DNA of 33,242 bases from Bacteroidota bacterium. Lineage in GTDB: Bacteria > Bacteroidota > Bacteroidia > Bacteroidales > VadinHA17. This document shows, one piece after another, positions 15,280-23,606 of the stretch. Each line of letters starts with the position of its first letter. Position 1 is the stretch's first letter. Position numbers and translations under genes: made by a program. The stretch spans positions 1 to 33,242 of the forward strand of contig JAUZNW010000020.1 in NCBI GenBank assembly GCA_030706785.1, written 5' to 3'. A model generated the notes under the pieces. That model was not told the origin of the DNA. It worked only from the letters and a program-made list of their open reading frames with translations, and ran no database searches.

Positions 15280-16626
15280 ATGGTGAAGAAGAAAGTCATT
15301 ATTATCGGCGCTGCGGGCAGGGATTTTCATAATTTCAACACCCGTTACAGGGATGACGAAAGTTCTAATGTTGTAGCATTTACTGCTGCCCAGATCCCTG
15401 ACATCGATGGTAGAAAATATCCCAAAGAGCTTGCAGGAAAACTGTACCCCAAGGGTATTCCGATCTTTCCGGAGGAGGAGCTGCCTGAACTTATTAAAAA
15501 GCTCAGGGCCGAGGTGTGTGTTTTTTCCTACAGCGATGTTACATATCAGAAAGTAATGTCGGTCAGTGCGATAGTGAATGCAGCAGGCGCTGACTTCTTG
15601 CTCCTTGGTCCGGAGGGTACCATGCTAAGGAGCTCGAAACCGGTGATTGCTGTCGGCGCTGTAAGGACAGGATGCGGGAAAAGCCAGACTTCAAGAAGAA
15701 TCATTGAGCTGTTGATGAAAAGGGGGCTTAGGGTTGTGGCTGTCAGGCACCCGATGCCTTATGGCAAACTGGCTGCACAGAAGGTCCAGCGTTTTGCAAC
15801 AATCGGTGATCTCGCAAAAAACAACTGCACGGTTGAGGAAATGGAGGAGTATGAACCCCATATTGTCAGGGGAAATGTCATTTATGCCGGTGTTGATTAT
15901 GAGGCTATCCTTCGCCAGGCAGAAAAAGATCCCAAAGGATGTGATGTCATTCTCTGGGATGGCGGCAACAATGATTTTCCGTTCTACAAGCCTGACCTGA
16001 TGATCACCATCACTGATCCGCACAGGGCAGGTCATGAGCTCAGATATTATCCCGGCGAAGTAACTCTGAGGCTTGCTGATGTTGTTGTTATAAACAAGAT
16101 CGATACTTCCACTCCGGAATCAGTACAGGTAGTCAGGGAAAGCATTGAAAAAGTAAATCCCAAAGCGACCGTAATCGACGGTGCATCACCGATAAAGGTT
16201 GATGATCCTGCAGTTATCAGAGGGAAGAGGGTGCTGGTGATCGAGGATGGTCCGACACTGACTCACGGTGAAATGAAAATAGGGGCAGGGATAGTTGCCG
16301 CTAAGAAATTTGGAGCATCGGAGATCATCGACCCCAGGCCATTTATTGTCGGAAGGCTCAAAGAGACCTTCAAGCTTTATCCGGGAATCGGGACCCTACT
16401 GCCCGCAATGGGATACGGGGAACAGCAGCTAAAGGATCTTGAAAAGACCATTAATAACACTGATTGTGACAGCGTTATAATTGCGACACCGATCGATCTG
16501 AACAGGATAACAAAGATCAGGAAACCCAATACAAGGGTTTATTATGATCTACAGGAAATAGGCGATCCGAACCTGACACAGGTAATCGATGAGTTTATCA
16601 GAAAGCACAAGCTTAATAAGAAATAG
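15280..16626 (+). CDS. Cyclic 2,3-diphosphoglycerate synthetase-like GTPase-fold protein
   Basis: A 448-residue cytoplasmic protein of the family named for the archaeal cyclic 2,3-diphosphoglycerate synthetase. It has an N-terminal Rossmann-like half (VIIIGAAGRDFHNFN) and a P-loop half with AVGAVRTGCGKSQTSR (K134, S135), VILWDGGNNDFPFY (Walker B-like) and VVINKID (NKxD base-recognition-like). In methanogens the enzyme makes a thermoprotectant from 2,3-bisphosphoglycerate and ATP. Bacterial members occur in anaerobes without known product. It is monocistronic, under its own apparent promoter. Family membership is likely; the activity in this organism is inference, and a different small-molecule ligase or GTPase-chaperone role is possible. 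Confidence 0.8.
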   Translation: MVKKKVIIIGAAGRDFHNFNTRYRDDESSNVVAFTAAQIPDIDGRKYPKELAGKLYPKGIPIFPEEELPELIKKLRAEVCVFSYSDVTYQKVMSVSAIVNAAGADFLLLGPEGTMLRSSKPVIAVGAVRTGCGKSQTSRRIIELLMKRGLRVVAVRHPMPYGKLAAQKVQRFATIGDLAKNNCTVEEMEEYEPHIVRGNVIYAGVDYEAILRQAEKDPKGCDVILWDGGNNDFPFYKPDLMITITDPHRAGHELRYYPGEVTLRLADVVVINKIDTSTPESVQVVRESIEKVNPKATVIDGASPIKVDDPAVIRGKRVLVIEDGPTLTHGEMKIGAGIVAAKKFGASEIIDPRPFIVGRLKETFKLYPGIGTLLPAMGYGEQQLKDLEKTINNTDCDSVIIATPIDLNRITKIRKPNTRVYYDLQEIGDPNLTQVIDEFIRKHKLNKK

Positions 16627-16642
16627 ATTTTTTTCAGATGGC

Positions 16643-17680
16643 TTATTTCCGGTTCTTTTCCTGAACCGCCTCAGCACTGGAAATATGTTCTTCGTAAGTC
16701 TTTAAGTCAAACTCCCTTAAAATATCTTTGACCAATACATCCAGGGAAAGGCTCTCAATGACGGACCATTCCTCCTCATGGTAAGTTGTAATCCTTACCT
16801 TCCTTCCGTATTTATTCTGGATCTCACTGAAACGATTTACATACGGCCATGTTGCCAGGAAGGCCTTCTCGGGATTGACAGGCCCGCAATAAAGATTCCT
16901 GTTCCAGATCCCGGTCTGTGTAATTGTTTCCCCTGTAATATCACACAGTTTTGAAGTGTTCTTATTTGTTGCCGAGGCCACAATGCATTTGGTCTGCCAG
17001 GCTTTTGTGTTCACAGTAATGCCTCCTGCATATGCTGATGGCCAGAAAATGATCTTTGCTCCCTGAGCCCTCAGCATTTTCCAGCCGTCCTGCCAGTTTA
17101 TATCAAAGCAGATCTGAATACCGGCCGGGCCAAAATCTGTCTGAATCACACTCTGGGATAATGCCCCGGGTAATATGCCGTACTCTATTTCCTCCTCAGT
17201 CGGATGGATCTTGTTGTAAATGCCGATCCTGTTCCCTTTACGGTCGAATGCCACCGCTGAGTTATAAATTCCGCCATCAGCCCTTGTATAAACCGGACAA
17301 ATCGTATAGCAATTATTCTGAGCTGAAAATCCTGAGAACTCATCCAGTATACCATCAGATATTTCAACCCTCTGCCCGGGAGTCAGATCCTGTTTTGAAT
17401 AGAGGAAAGGAAATGCTTCCGGCAGGCAAACAAAATCAGGCTGATAGACAAGAATATCCTTAAGCAGATCAAGGATCTTCCTCCCCATCTGACGGGGAGT
17501 ATCGGCTGTCATGTCGGCCTGGGAGACCCCGGCTATCCAGATCTCACGGGCAGAATACTCATTAAAACTGCCCGGTAATGTTCCAGACCTAATCAAACCT
17601 GAAGGTGCAACAGCCCCGATACCGGCCGTTAAAGCTGTCTTCCTGATAAAATTACGGCGGGAAACAAAATCCTTTTTCAT
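16643..17680 (-). CDS. Tat-exported carbon-nitrogen hydrolase (nitrilase superfamily)
   Basis: A 345-residue protein with a twin-arginine signal, SRRNFIRKT (R8, R9) followed by a moderately hydrophobic TALTAGIGAVAPSG, so it should be exported folded. The mature part is a nitrilase-superfamily hydrolase with the Glu-Lys-Cys triad visible: E88 in CLPEAF, K157 in IYNKIHPTEEE and C191 in GIQICFDINW. These enzymes cleave amide or nitrile C-N bonds. The ATG at 17680 was chosen because it directly precedes the Tat motif; the frame stays open upstream to 17950, but that part lies inside the kinase gene and is low-complexity. It is third in the operon with pgi and the sugar kinase, 22 bases after the kinase stop. 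Substrate unknown. Confidence 0.88.
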   Translation of the reverse strand: MKKDFVSRRNFIRKTALTAGIGAVAPSGLIRSGTLPGSFNEYSAREIWIAGVSQADMTADTPRQMGRKILDLLKDILVYQPDFVCLPEAFPFLYSKQDLTPGQRVEISDGILDEFSGFSAQNNCYTICPVYTRADGGIYNSAVAFDRKGNRIGIYNKIHPTEEEIEYGILPGALSQSVIQTDFGPAGIQICFDINWQDGWKMLRAQGAKIIFWPSAYAGGITVNTKAWQTKCIVASATNKNTSKLCDITGETITQTGIWNRNLYCGPVNPEKAFLATWPYVNRFSEIQNKYGRKVRITTYHEEEWSVIESLSLDVLVKDILREFDLKTYEEHISSAEAVQEKNRK

Positions 17681-17702
17681 AGGCCCTGCCTTTAAGTTTT
17701 TA

Positions 17703-18782
17703 CTATCTCCTAACACGTGCGTTCCCCTTCCAGATGCTCCAGACCTGCTCCTCATCGGCGGGCTGTGCATAATCTGTAAGGACTGAGGTTGCGAGGGCTC
17801 CGGTGGCCCATCCGAACTGGATCCATTTTCCGGGTTCCCAGGCTTTAAGTATAGCGTAAAGAAGGCCTCCAACGAAGCCATCTCCGCCTCCGATCCGGTC
17901 GAGAACCTGAATCTCCCTTGGTTCGACAACATGCCATGTATCCCCTTCAAGCATTATGGCTCCCCAGAGATGCTCGTTAACGTTTATCACCTGCCTCAGG
18001 GTTGTGGCAAAGACAGAACATCCGGGGAATGCTTTTTTAACCCTGCTGATCATTTCCTTGAAGCTGTCGATCTTTGATGTAAGATCCCTCCCTCCTTCAT
18101 CAGGGCCGGGAATCCCGAGACAAAGCTGGAAATCTTCCTCGTTGCCAACAAGAATATCTGCAATGCCGGCGATTTCTTTAAAAGCAGCTGCCAGTTCTTT
18201 CTCCCGGTTCTTCCAGAAGGAAGCGCGGTAATTAAGGTCGAATGATATGCGTGTGTCATACTTCCTGGCGGCTCTTGCCAGCTCAAGGCAGAAGTTGCTG
18301 GTTTCGGGCGAGAGAGCGCCGATCAGACCCGAAAGGTGAAGGACCTGGACGCCTTCTTTTCCAAACAGCCTGTCGAGATCAAAGTCTCTGACATTCAGTG
18401 TTCTCCCGACTTCTCCGGCGCGATCATTATGTACCCTTGGACCGCGTGATCCGTAGCCGCTGTCGGCAATATTGAACTGATGACGGTAACCCCAGGGTCC
18501 GCCCTGTTCAACATCCACACCTTCAAACGACATATGCCTCCCGGCAAGGTTATCCTTTATCATCCGTGCAACCGGACTCTCCTTTACAAAGGTCGTCAGT
18601 ACCTTTACTGGAAGTCCGAGGTAAGATGAAATGCTTGCAACATTGGTTTCAGCACTTGTGACGTGCAGATGAAAGAGGTCGCTGCAATGAACCGGTTGAC
18701 CGTCAACAGGTGTGATCCTTACTCCCATGCTGGTCGGCACAACAAGCGACCACTTGAAGTCTTTTTTCAGGTCAATTTTCAT
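17703..18782 (-). CDS. PfkB-family carbohydrate kinase
   Basis: A 359-residue cytoplasmic sugar kinase of the ribokinase/PfkB family, nearest in pattern to 2-keto-3-deoxygluconate kinases. Visible are the substrate-binding TSAETNVASISSYLG (analogous to the GGxxxN region), FDLNYRASFW, the ILVGNEEDF segment and the ATP/catalytic motif DRIGGGDGFVGG with general base D301. It is 14 bases downstream of pgi and 22 bases upstream of the exported hydrolase on one strand, so all three are probably co-transcribed. The substrate is unresolved: fructose 6-phosphate, fructose or KDG are all conceivable, and the pgi link would favour a hexose. Confidence 0.87.
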   Translation of the reverse strand: MKIDLKKDFKWSLVVPTSMGVRITPVDGQPVHCSDLFHLHVTSAETNVASISSYLGLPVKVLTTFVKESPVARMIKDNLAGRHMSFEGVDVEQGGPWGYRHQFNIADSGYGSRGPRVHNDRAGEVGRTLNVRDFDLDRLFGKEGVQVLHLSGLIGALSPETSNFCLELARAARKYDTRISFDLNYRASFWKNREKELAAAFKEIAGIADILVGNEEDFQLCLGIPGPDEGGRDLTSKIDSFKEMISRVKKAFPGCSVFATTLRQVINVNEHLWGAIMLEGDTWHVVEPREIQVLDRIGGGDGFVGGLLYAILKAWEPGKWIQFGWATGALATSVLTDYAQPADEEQVWSIWKGNARVRR

Positions 18783-18796
18783 AGGTTATCAGTTGT

Positions 18797-20140
18797 TTAT
18801 TTCAGCCTTTCCCTCAGCTTCTTACCTGCCTCTTCAAAGCCTGGTTTATTGTTAAGTGCGAACATATTCTTTTTGTAGGCTTCCACTCCCGGCTGGTCGA
18901 ATGGATTCACATCCAGGATATACCCGCTTACAGCACAGGCGAGCTCAAAAAAATAGAATAGCTGCCCGATATACCAGGCACTGAGCTCAGGAACCGTAAT
19001 GGTAATGACCGGGACGTTCCCGTCGTTGTGGGCAAGGATTGTTCCGGTTTCTGCGTTATGATCAACTTCTGAAAGCCTTTTCCCGCTCAGATAATTCAAC
19101 TGGTCGGAGTCATCGATTTCCTTCGGGATAACAAGCTTCCTTCCGGGATTTTTCACAGATATAACGGTCTCAAATAAAATCCTTTGTCCGTCCTGGATGT
19201 ATTGCCCTATGGAATGCAGGTCAGTTGTAAAATCAGCTGAAGCCGGGTAAATTCCTTTCCCTTCCTTCCCTTCACTTTCACCGAACAGCTGTTTCCACCA
19301 TTCTGCAAACCAGTGAAGCTTGGGATTGTATGTGATTATAACCTCGGTTGTCTTTCCGGTTCTCATAATAAGGTTTCTTACGGCAGCATAGAGCAGGGAG
19401 GGGTTGGATGCAGCATTACGGTTATTGCGTGTCAGCGGTTCCATCGATTTGGCACCGTCGACAAGCATCCTGATATCTATGCCGCTGAGTGCTATAGGTA
19501 ACAGTCCTGCCGGGGTAAGGACCGAGTACCTTCCCCCGATATTATCAGGAATTGAGAAGGTCTCGTAACCATTGACATCAGCAAGCTTCCTCAAAGCGCC
19601 TTTCCTGCTGTCGGTGATTGCAATGATCCTGTCCCCTGCAGAGGGCTTGCCTACCTTCTTCTCAAGATGGTTCCTCAGAATCCGGAAGGCTATGGCCGGT
19701 TCAGTTGTAACTCCCGACTTTGAGATCATTACCAGGGAATAATTCCTGTTGTCAAGCACGTCGATAAGCTCACTCAGGTAGTCCTCAGAAATGTTTTGCC
19801 CGGCGAAGATAATTTCATGATGCTTCCCTTTTATGAGAGATGGAAAAGTATGACTCAAGGCTTCTATCACTGCTTTTGACCCAAGATATGAACCGCCTAT
19901 TCCTATAACGACTGTAAGATCTGAAATTGACCTCAGATGTTTTGCGACTTTTTCTATCCTGTCAAGCTGCGGTTGTATATCATCTGGAAGTGAAAGCCAG
20001 CCAAGGAAATCACTTCCTGCACCAGTCCCGTTATTGAGTGCATCCAGATGCCTCACTGCCTGCTGGGCCATGGCCAGTACCTCTTCAACTGCTACAAAAC
20101 TCTCTGTGTTTTTCAGACTTAAACTGATATTTTCTTTCAT
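18797..20140 (-). CDS. pgi: Glucose-6-phosphate isomerase
   Basis: Interconverts glucose 6-phosphate and fructose 6-phosphate in the cytoplasm. The 447-residue length is that of the compact Gram-positive/Bacteroidota-type enzyme. Conserved parts are VVIGIGGSYLGSKAVIEAL, ISKSGVTTEPAIAFRIL (phosphate site), GGRYSVLTPAGLLP, GESEGKEGKGIYP with the catalytic glutamate, and FTTDLHSIGQYIQDG. First gene of the pgi-kinase-hydrolase operon; a perfect -7 box lies 39 bases upstream, next to the terminator of the preceding gene. Confidence 0.96.
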   Translation of the reverse strand: MKENISLSLKNTESFVAVEEVLAMAQQAVRHLDALNNGTGAGSDFLGWLSLPDDIQPQLDRIEKVAKHLRSISDLTVVIGIGGSYLGSKAVIEALSHTFPSLIKGKHHEIIFAGQNISEDYLSELIDVLDNRNYSLVMISKSGVTTEPAIAFRILRNHLEKKVGKPSAGDRIIAITDSRKGALRKLADVNGYETFSIPDNIGGRYSVLTPAGLLPIALSGIDIRMLVDGAKSMEPLTRNNRNAASNPSLLYAAVRNLIMRTGKTTEVIITYNPKLHWFAEWWKQLFGESEGKEGKGIYPASADFTTDLHSIGQYIQDGQRILFETVISVKNPGRKLVIPKEIDDSDQLNYLSGKRLSEVDHNAETGTILAHNDGNVPVITITVPELSAWYIGQLFYFFELACAVSGYILDVNPFDQPGVEAYKKNMFALNNKPGFEEAGKKLRERLK

Positions 20141-20178
20141 AAAACCTTAGATATTCCCTTAGCAACATTGCCGGGATA

Positions 20179-20186
20179 CAAAGTTA
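20179..20186 (-). promoter_or_regulatory. -7 promoter box for the pgi operon
   Basis: Minus-strand TAACTTTG fits TAnnTTTG exactly and directly follows the T-tract of the upstream terminator. No clear TTTG is seen where the -33 element should be (that position falls in the terminator hairpin), so this is tentative. Confidence 0.38.
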
Positions 20187-20218
20187 AAAAAAACCGTCAG
20201 GAATTGATCTGACGGTTT
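20186..20218 (-). terminator. Rho-independent terminator of the head-GIN gene
   Basis: AAACCGTCAG (20191-20200) and CTGACGGTTT (20209-20218) form a perfect 10-bp stem with an 8-base loop. Read on the minus strand it ends in a T-run, as needed to stop transcription from the gene that ends at 20247. Confidence 0.88.
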
Positions 20219-20246
20219 ATACTAGGGTAAAATATGTTGAAAAGGA

Positions 20247-20966
20247 CTATTTTCTGTGTATCCCTCCTGCACTTGATGAATGTGCATCAATGTACCTGGG
20301 ATTGCCCCGATAATTAATGTCTCCAGCACTTGATGCCCTTGCTGTAAGCCTTTCCGAAACATTGACATCCGCATCACCGGCGCTTGAAGCTGAAACATCG
20401 GCTTCCTTCACTTCAAGCTCATATGCGTTCAGGTCACCTGCGCTGCTGAGACTTACATCAAGCCTGTCAATTTTCCCTGAAAGAGTAACGTCACCTGAAC
20501 TGCTGATATCTGCATCAATGGAATTAGCATATACTTCCAGCTTAATGTCTCCTGCACTGCTGGCTGACAATTTCAGATCTCCGGTTTTGATGGGGGTTTC
20601 ACCAATGATATCCCCTGCACTTGAGGTCCTGAGCGAAGTGACATCTTTAATGGTCACAAAAACCTTCTTGCTCTCAGCTTTCCTGATATTTGCATCTGTA
20701 TAAACATTCAGAATACCATCCCGGATATCGGTTTCAATATATTCCTGGAGGTTCTCATCTGCTTCCACAGATATCGATTCACTTTCCCCCTGCCTGAGAT
20801 ATACATCAATACCGGTGCTCACCCTGATTCCTTCGAATCTGCCTGCTTGTCTGTCCTGCTTTACAACATGTCCGTTGCCATAGACCGTTCTTCGGATCTG
20901 ACCGCTGACTGATGCTGCTATCGCGATAAACAGGATAAATGATGCAAAGAATTTTAAACTTTTCAT
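20247..20966 (-). CDS. Secreted head-GIN domain (DUF2807) beta-solenoid protein
   Basis: A 239-residue exported protein with a Sec signal peptide (MKSLKFF...ASVSG, cleavage likely before Q23). The mature part opens with the GNGHVVKQDR...FEGIRVSTGIDVYL motif of the head-GIN family, a group common in Bacteroidota and named as putative adhesin heads. The rest is strongly periodic: the tetrad SSAGD or a close variant recurs seven times about every 20 residues, fitting turns of a right-handed beta-helix. It has its own terminator and is divergent from the fucosidase gene. The molecular role is unknown; surface or periplasmic structural protein is the best inference. Confidence 0.88.
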   Translation of the reverse strand: MKSLKFFASFILFIAIAASVSGQIRRTVYGNGHVVKQDRQAGRFEGIRVSTGIDVYLRQGESESISVEADENLQEYIETDIRDGILNVYTDANIRKAESKKVFVTIKDVTSLRTSSAGDIIGETPIKTGDLKLSASSAGDIKLEVYANSIDADISSSGDVTLSGKIDRLDVSLSSAGDLNAYELEVKEADVSASSAGDADVNVSERLTARASSAGDINYRGNPRYIDAHSSSAGGIHRK

Positions 20967-21108
20967 GTCCTTTTTAAATTATTTCATTTAACCGTATCAC
21001 AATAAAGACCCCACAGAATTTGAAATGCTGCATGGGAATGCCAGACTATTTACCTGAATTGAAAAATTATATGCATATCTTAGTAGAGCTTCCTAAAACC
21101 TGAATCCT

Positions 21109-23439
21109 ATGAATAACCTCAGAATCCTAATCGCGTTATCGCTGTTGATATGCATTCCAAGTGCCTGTAGTCACCGGAAAGATGACCGTCTGAAATTATG
21201 GTACCAAAAGCCGGCTGTGAAATGGGAGGAAGCACTTCCGATCGGTAACGGCCGTCTGGGTGCAATGGTCTTCGGAGGAATAACAGAGGACCACATCCAG
21301 TTCAATGAAGAGACGCTCTGGTCTGGGGCGCCCCATGATTATTCCCACAAGGGTGCCTTTAATTATCTTGAACAGATCAGGAGGCTTATCTGGGCGGGAA
21401 AACAAAAAGAGGCTGAGGATCTTGCTCTCGAGAATTTCATGAGTATTCCGCTGCATCAGGAAAGGTACCAGCCTTTTGGAGACCTGTGGATAACCTTCTC
21501 CGGACAGGATTCTGTCATCAGGTACCGCAGGGAACTTGACCTTTCGGATGCAGCATGCAGGATCAGGTACCAATCGGGAGGAGTAACATACACAAGGGAA
21601 TATATTGCCAGCAGTCCTGATAACATAATAGGAATAAACCTTGACTGCAACAGGAACAAGGGCTTGACTTTTGACGTTTCAATGAGCGCCCTGCATGAAG
21701 GTTACACGGTTATCGCAGGTGAAGATGGCACTCTGAAGCTTGGGATCAGGGTAAAGGATGGAGCTCTTTTCGGGACCGCGATTGTATCTGTGGAAGTCAG
21801 CAGAGGGGAAATTTCAGTAATGGGAAATAAGCTACATGTGGAACAGGCCGACAGGGCAGTTATCTGGCTTTCGGCTGCAACCAACTTTATAAATCCGGAT
21901 GATATTTCAGGGAATCCAGATGATCAGTGCCTTAAAGCGGTTTCTGCTGTCACAGGAAAGACCTGGCAGGAAGTAAAGAATGCTCATACAGCTGATTACA
22001 GGAAATATTTCGACAGATTCTCAATCGATCTGGGTAATTCAGGCAAAGAAAGGCTTCCTACAGATGCAAGGATCAGAGGTATCCCCGGAAAGATGGACAA
22101 TTCCCTGGCTGCATTATATGTTCAGTACAGCAGGTACCTGATGCTGTCGGCAAGCCGTCCCGGGACATACCCGGCAAATCTCCAGGGGATCTGGAACGAT
22201 AAGCTGGATCCTCCATGGGACAGCAAATACACGGTAAACATAAATACGGAGATGAATTACTGGCCTGTTGAAATCCTCAATATTCCGGAATGTCATGAAG
22301 CCCTTTTCAAAATGCTTGAAGAGGTTGTACCATCAGGGGAAAAGGTAGCAAAGGAACATTACAAAGCAAAGGGATGGGTTCTTCATCATAACACTGACCT
22401 GTGGCGGGGAGCAGCTCCCATAAATGCCTCAAATCACGGGATCTGGGTATCCGGCAGCGGCTGGCTATCACACCATTTTTGGGAACATTTTCTTTACGGG
22501 ATGGACACGGCTTTTCTTCGGGAAAGAGCCTGGAAGATCATGAAAGGAGCTGCCAGGTTTTACCTCGATTTTCTTGTAATTGATCCAAAAACAGGATGGC
22601 TTGTTTCAGCACCTTCAAACTCGCCCGAAAATGGCGGTCTTGTTTCCGGCCCGACGATGGATCATGAAATAATAAAAAGCCTTTTCAAGGCATGTATAGA
22701 AACATCTCAGATTCTCGGTGCCGACAAGACTTTTGCAGATTCATTGCGGACAAAACTGGCGAAAATTGCGCCCTACCAGATCGGTAGGTTTGGACAGCTT
22801 CAGGAATGGATGGAAGACATTGATGATCCGGCCAACAAACACAGGCATGTTTCACATCTTTGGGGTGTTTACCCTGGAAAAGAAATTAATCTGGAAGAAA
22901 CGCCTGCTCTTATGGATGCTGCAAAGACATCATTGGTTGCTAGGGGAGATGAAGGTACAGGATGGAGCCTTGCGTGGAAGATCAACTTCTGGGCTAGATT
23001 CAGGGACGGAAATCATGCATGGCAGATGGTGCAGATGCTGCTTCGTCCTGAAGGGCGGGGCACTGCAGCCACAACAGGCGGCGGCTCATCTGGCGGCGGT
23101 TCTTATCCGAATCTTTTTGATGCCCATCCGCCCTTCCAGATCGACGGAAATTTCGGAGGCGCTGCAGGAATAGCTGAGATGCTTATGCAAAGCCACCTCG
23201 GGGCTATTGATATCCTTCCTGCATTACCTGATGGAATACCCCGGGGACATATCAGGGGCATGAGGGCCAGGGGAGGTTTTGAACTTGAATTTGATTGGGC
23301 AGGCGGTAAACTTACCACTGTTAAGGTAATCTCAAATGCAGGATTACCGTTAAAATTGAGATATAAGGACAAATCGTTCTCAGCAGCAACCAGAAAAGGC
23401 GAAATATTGAAGTTTAACGGGGATCTTGTTAGAATTTAA
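21109..23439 (+). CDS. Glycoside hydrolase family 95, alpha-L-fucosidase-like lipoprotein
   Basis: A 776-residue GH95 enzyme; characterised members are inverting alpha-1,2-L-fucosidases, with some acting on L-galactose linkages. Present are the N-terminal LPIGNGRLGAMVFGG and ETLWSG motifs, the active-site TVNINTEMNYWP (N377, N379), a PTMDHEI segment with probable general acid E520, and HPPFQIDGNFGGAAG with D679. The N-terminus has a hydrophobic core ending IPSAC, an imperfect lipobox that would lipidate C20 (proline at -3 is unusual). No SusC/SusD pair, sulfatase or other glycosidase is near, so it is not in a recognisable polysaccharide utilisation locus here. Cleavage specificity cannot be told from sequence. 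Confidence 0.93.
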   Translation: MNNLRILIALSLLICIPSACSHRKDDRLKLWYQKPAVKWEEALPIGNGRLGAMVFGGITEDHIQFNEETLWSGAPHDYSHKGAFNYLEQIRRLIWAGKQKEAEDLALENFMSIPLHQERYQPFGDLWITFSGQDSVIRYRRELDLSDAACRIRYQSGGVTYTREYIASSPDNIIGINLDCNRNKGLTFDVSMSALHEGYTVIAGEDGTLKLGIRVKDGALFGTAIVSVEVSRGEISVMGNKLHVEQADRAVIWLSAATNFINPDDISGNPDDQCLKAVSAVTGKTWQEVKNAHTADYRKYFDRFSIDLGNSGKERLPTDARIRGIPGKMDNSLAALYVQYSRYLMLSASRPGTYPANLQGIWNDKLDPPWDSKYTVNINTEMNYWPVEILNIPECHEALFKMLEEVVPSGEKVAKEHYKAKGWVLHHNTDLWRGAAPINASNHGIWVSGSGWLSHHFWEHFLYGMDTAFLRERAWKIMKGAARFYLDFLVIDPKTGWLVSAPSNSPENGGLVSGPTMDHEIIKSLFKACIETSQILGADKTFADSLRTKLAKIAPYQIGRFGQLQEWMEDIDDPANKHRHVSHLWGVYPGKEINLEETPALMDAAKTSLVARGDEGTGWSLAWKINFWARFRDGNHAWQMVQMLLRPEGRGTAATTGGGSSGGGSYPNLFDAHPPFQIDGNFGGAAGIAEMLMQSHLGAIDILPALPDGIPRGHIRGMRARGGFELEFDWAGGKLTTVKVISNAGLPLKLRYKDKSFSAATRKGEILKFNGDLVRI

Positions 23440-23498
23440 TATTCCGTTCTTTCTGTAATCCGCCGGGGGCGTAGAAACTGCTCAATCAGCCACCCCGT

Positions 23499-23561
23499 CC
23501 CCGTCCGTTCGGTCGGGGATACTCCTCCTCACAGGAGGAGGAGTATCCCGCCAATGGCGGG
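23499..23561. repeat. Cluster of three nested palindromes between convergent genes
   Basis: Three inverted repeats sit almost end to end. CCCCGTCCG-TT-CGGTCGGGG (23499-23518) has a single T-T mismatch; GGGATACTCCTCCT (23516-23529) pairs with AGGAGGAGTATCCC (23536-23549) in a perfect 14-bp stem; CCCGCC-AAT-GGCGGG (23547-23561) is a perfect 6-bp stem. The arms overlap by three bases, so only alternative folds can form at once. It is far richer in G+C than the flanks and lies in a 167-base convergent intergenic gap, as REP/BIME-like elements do. No T-tract follows, arguing against a simple terminator. Confidence 0.75.
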
Positions 23562-23580
23562 AGGAGGTAGTGACTTTTTC

Positions 23581-23604
23581 AACACTTCCGGAAGGCTAAG
23601 TGTT
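23581..23604. repeat. 7-bp inverted repeat between convergent genes
   Basis: AACACTT (23581-23587) and AAGTGTT (23598-23604) are exact reverse complements around a 10-base interior that holds CTTCCGGAAG (23586-23595), itself palindromic. It ends two bases before the stop of the minus-strand permease. It may act in transcript end formation, but neither strand shows a T-run. Confidence 0.5.
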
Positions 23605-23606
23605 GT

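Noticed and set aside
16650-16668. CGGTTC/GAACCG hairpin as a terminator for the cDPG synthetase-like gene
   Set aside because: Six-bp stem within the hydrolase coding end; the T-run at 16628-16634 comes before it on the plus strand rather than after it.
17681-17950. 90-residue N-terminal extension of the C-N hydrolase
   Set aside because: It overlaps the kinase gene in another frame, is low-complexity, and would bury the twin-arginine signal that directly follows the ATG at 17680.
20247-20640. Regular repeats suggesting a CRISPR array
   Set aside because: The periodic words are in frame and code for the SSAGD turns of the head-GIN protein; spacers are not unique and the repeats are too short.
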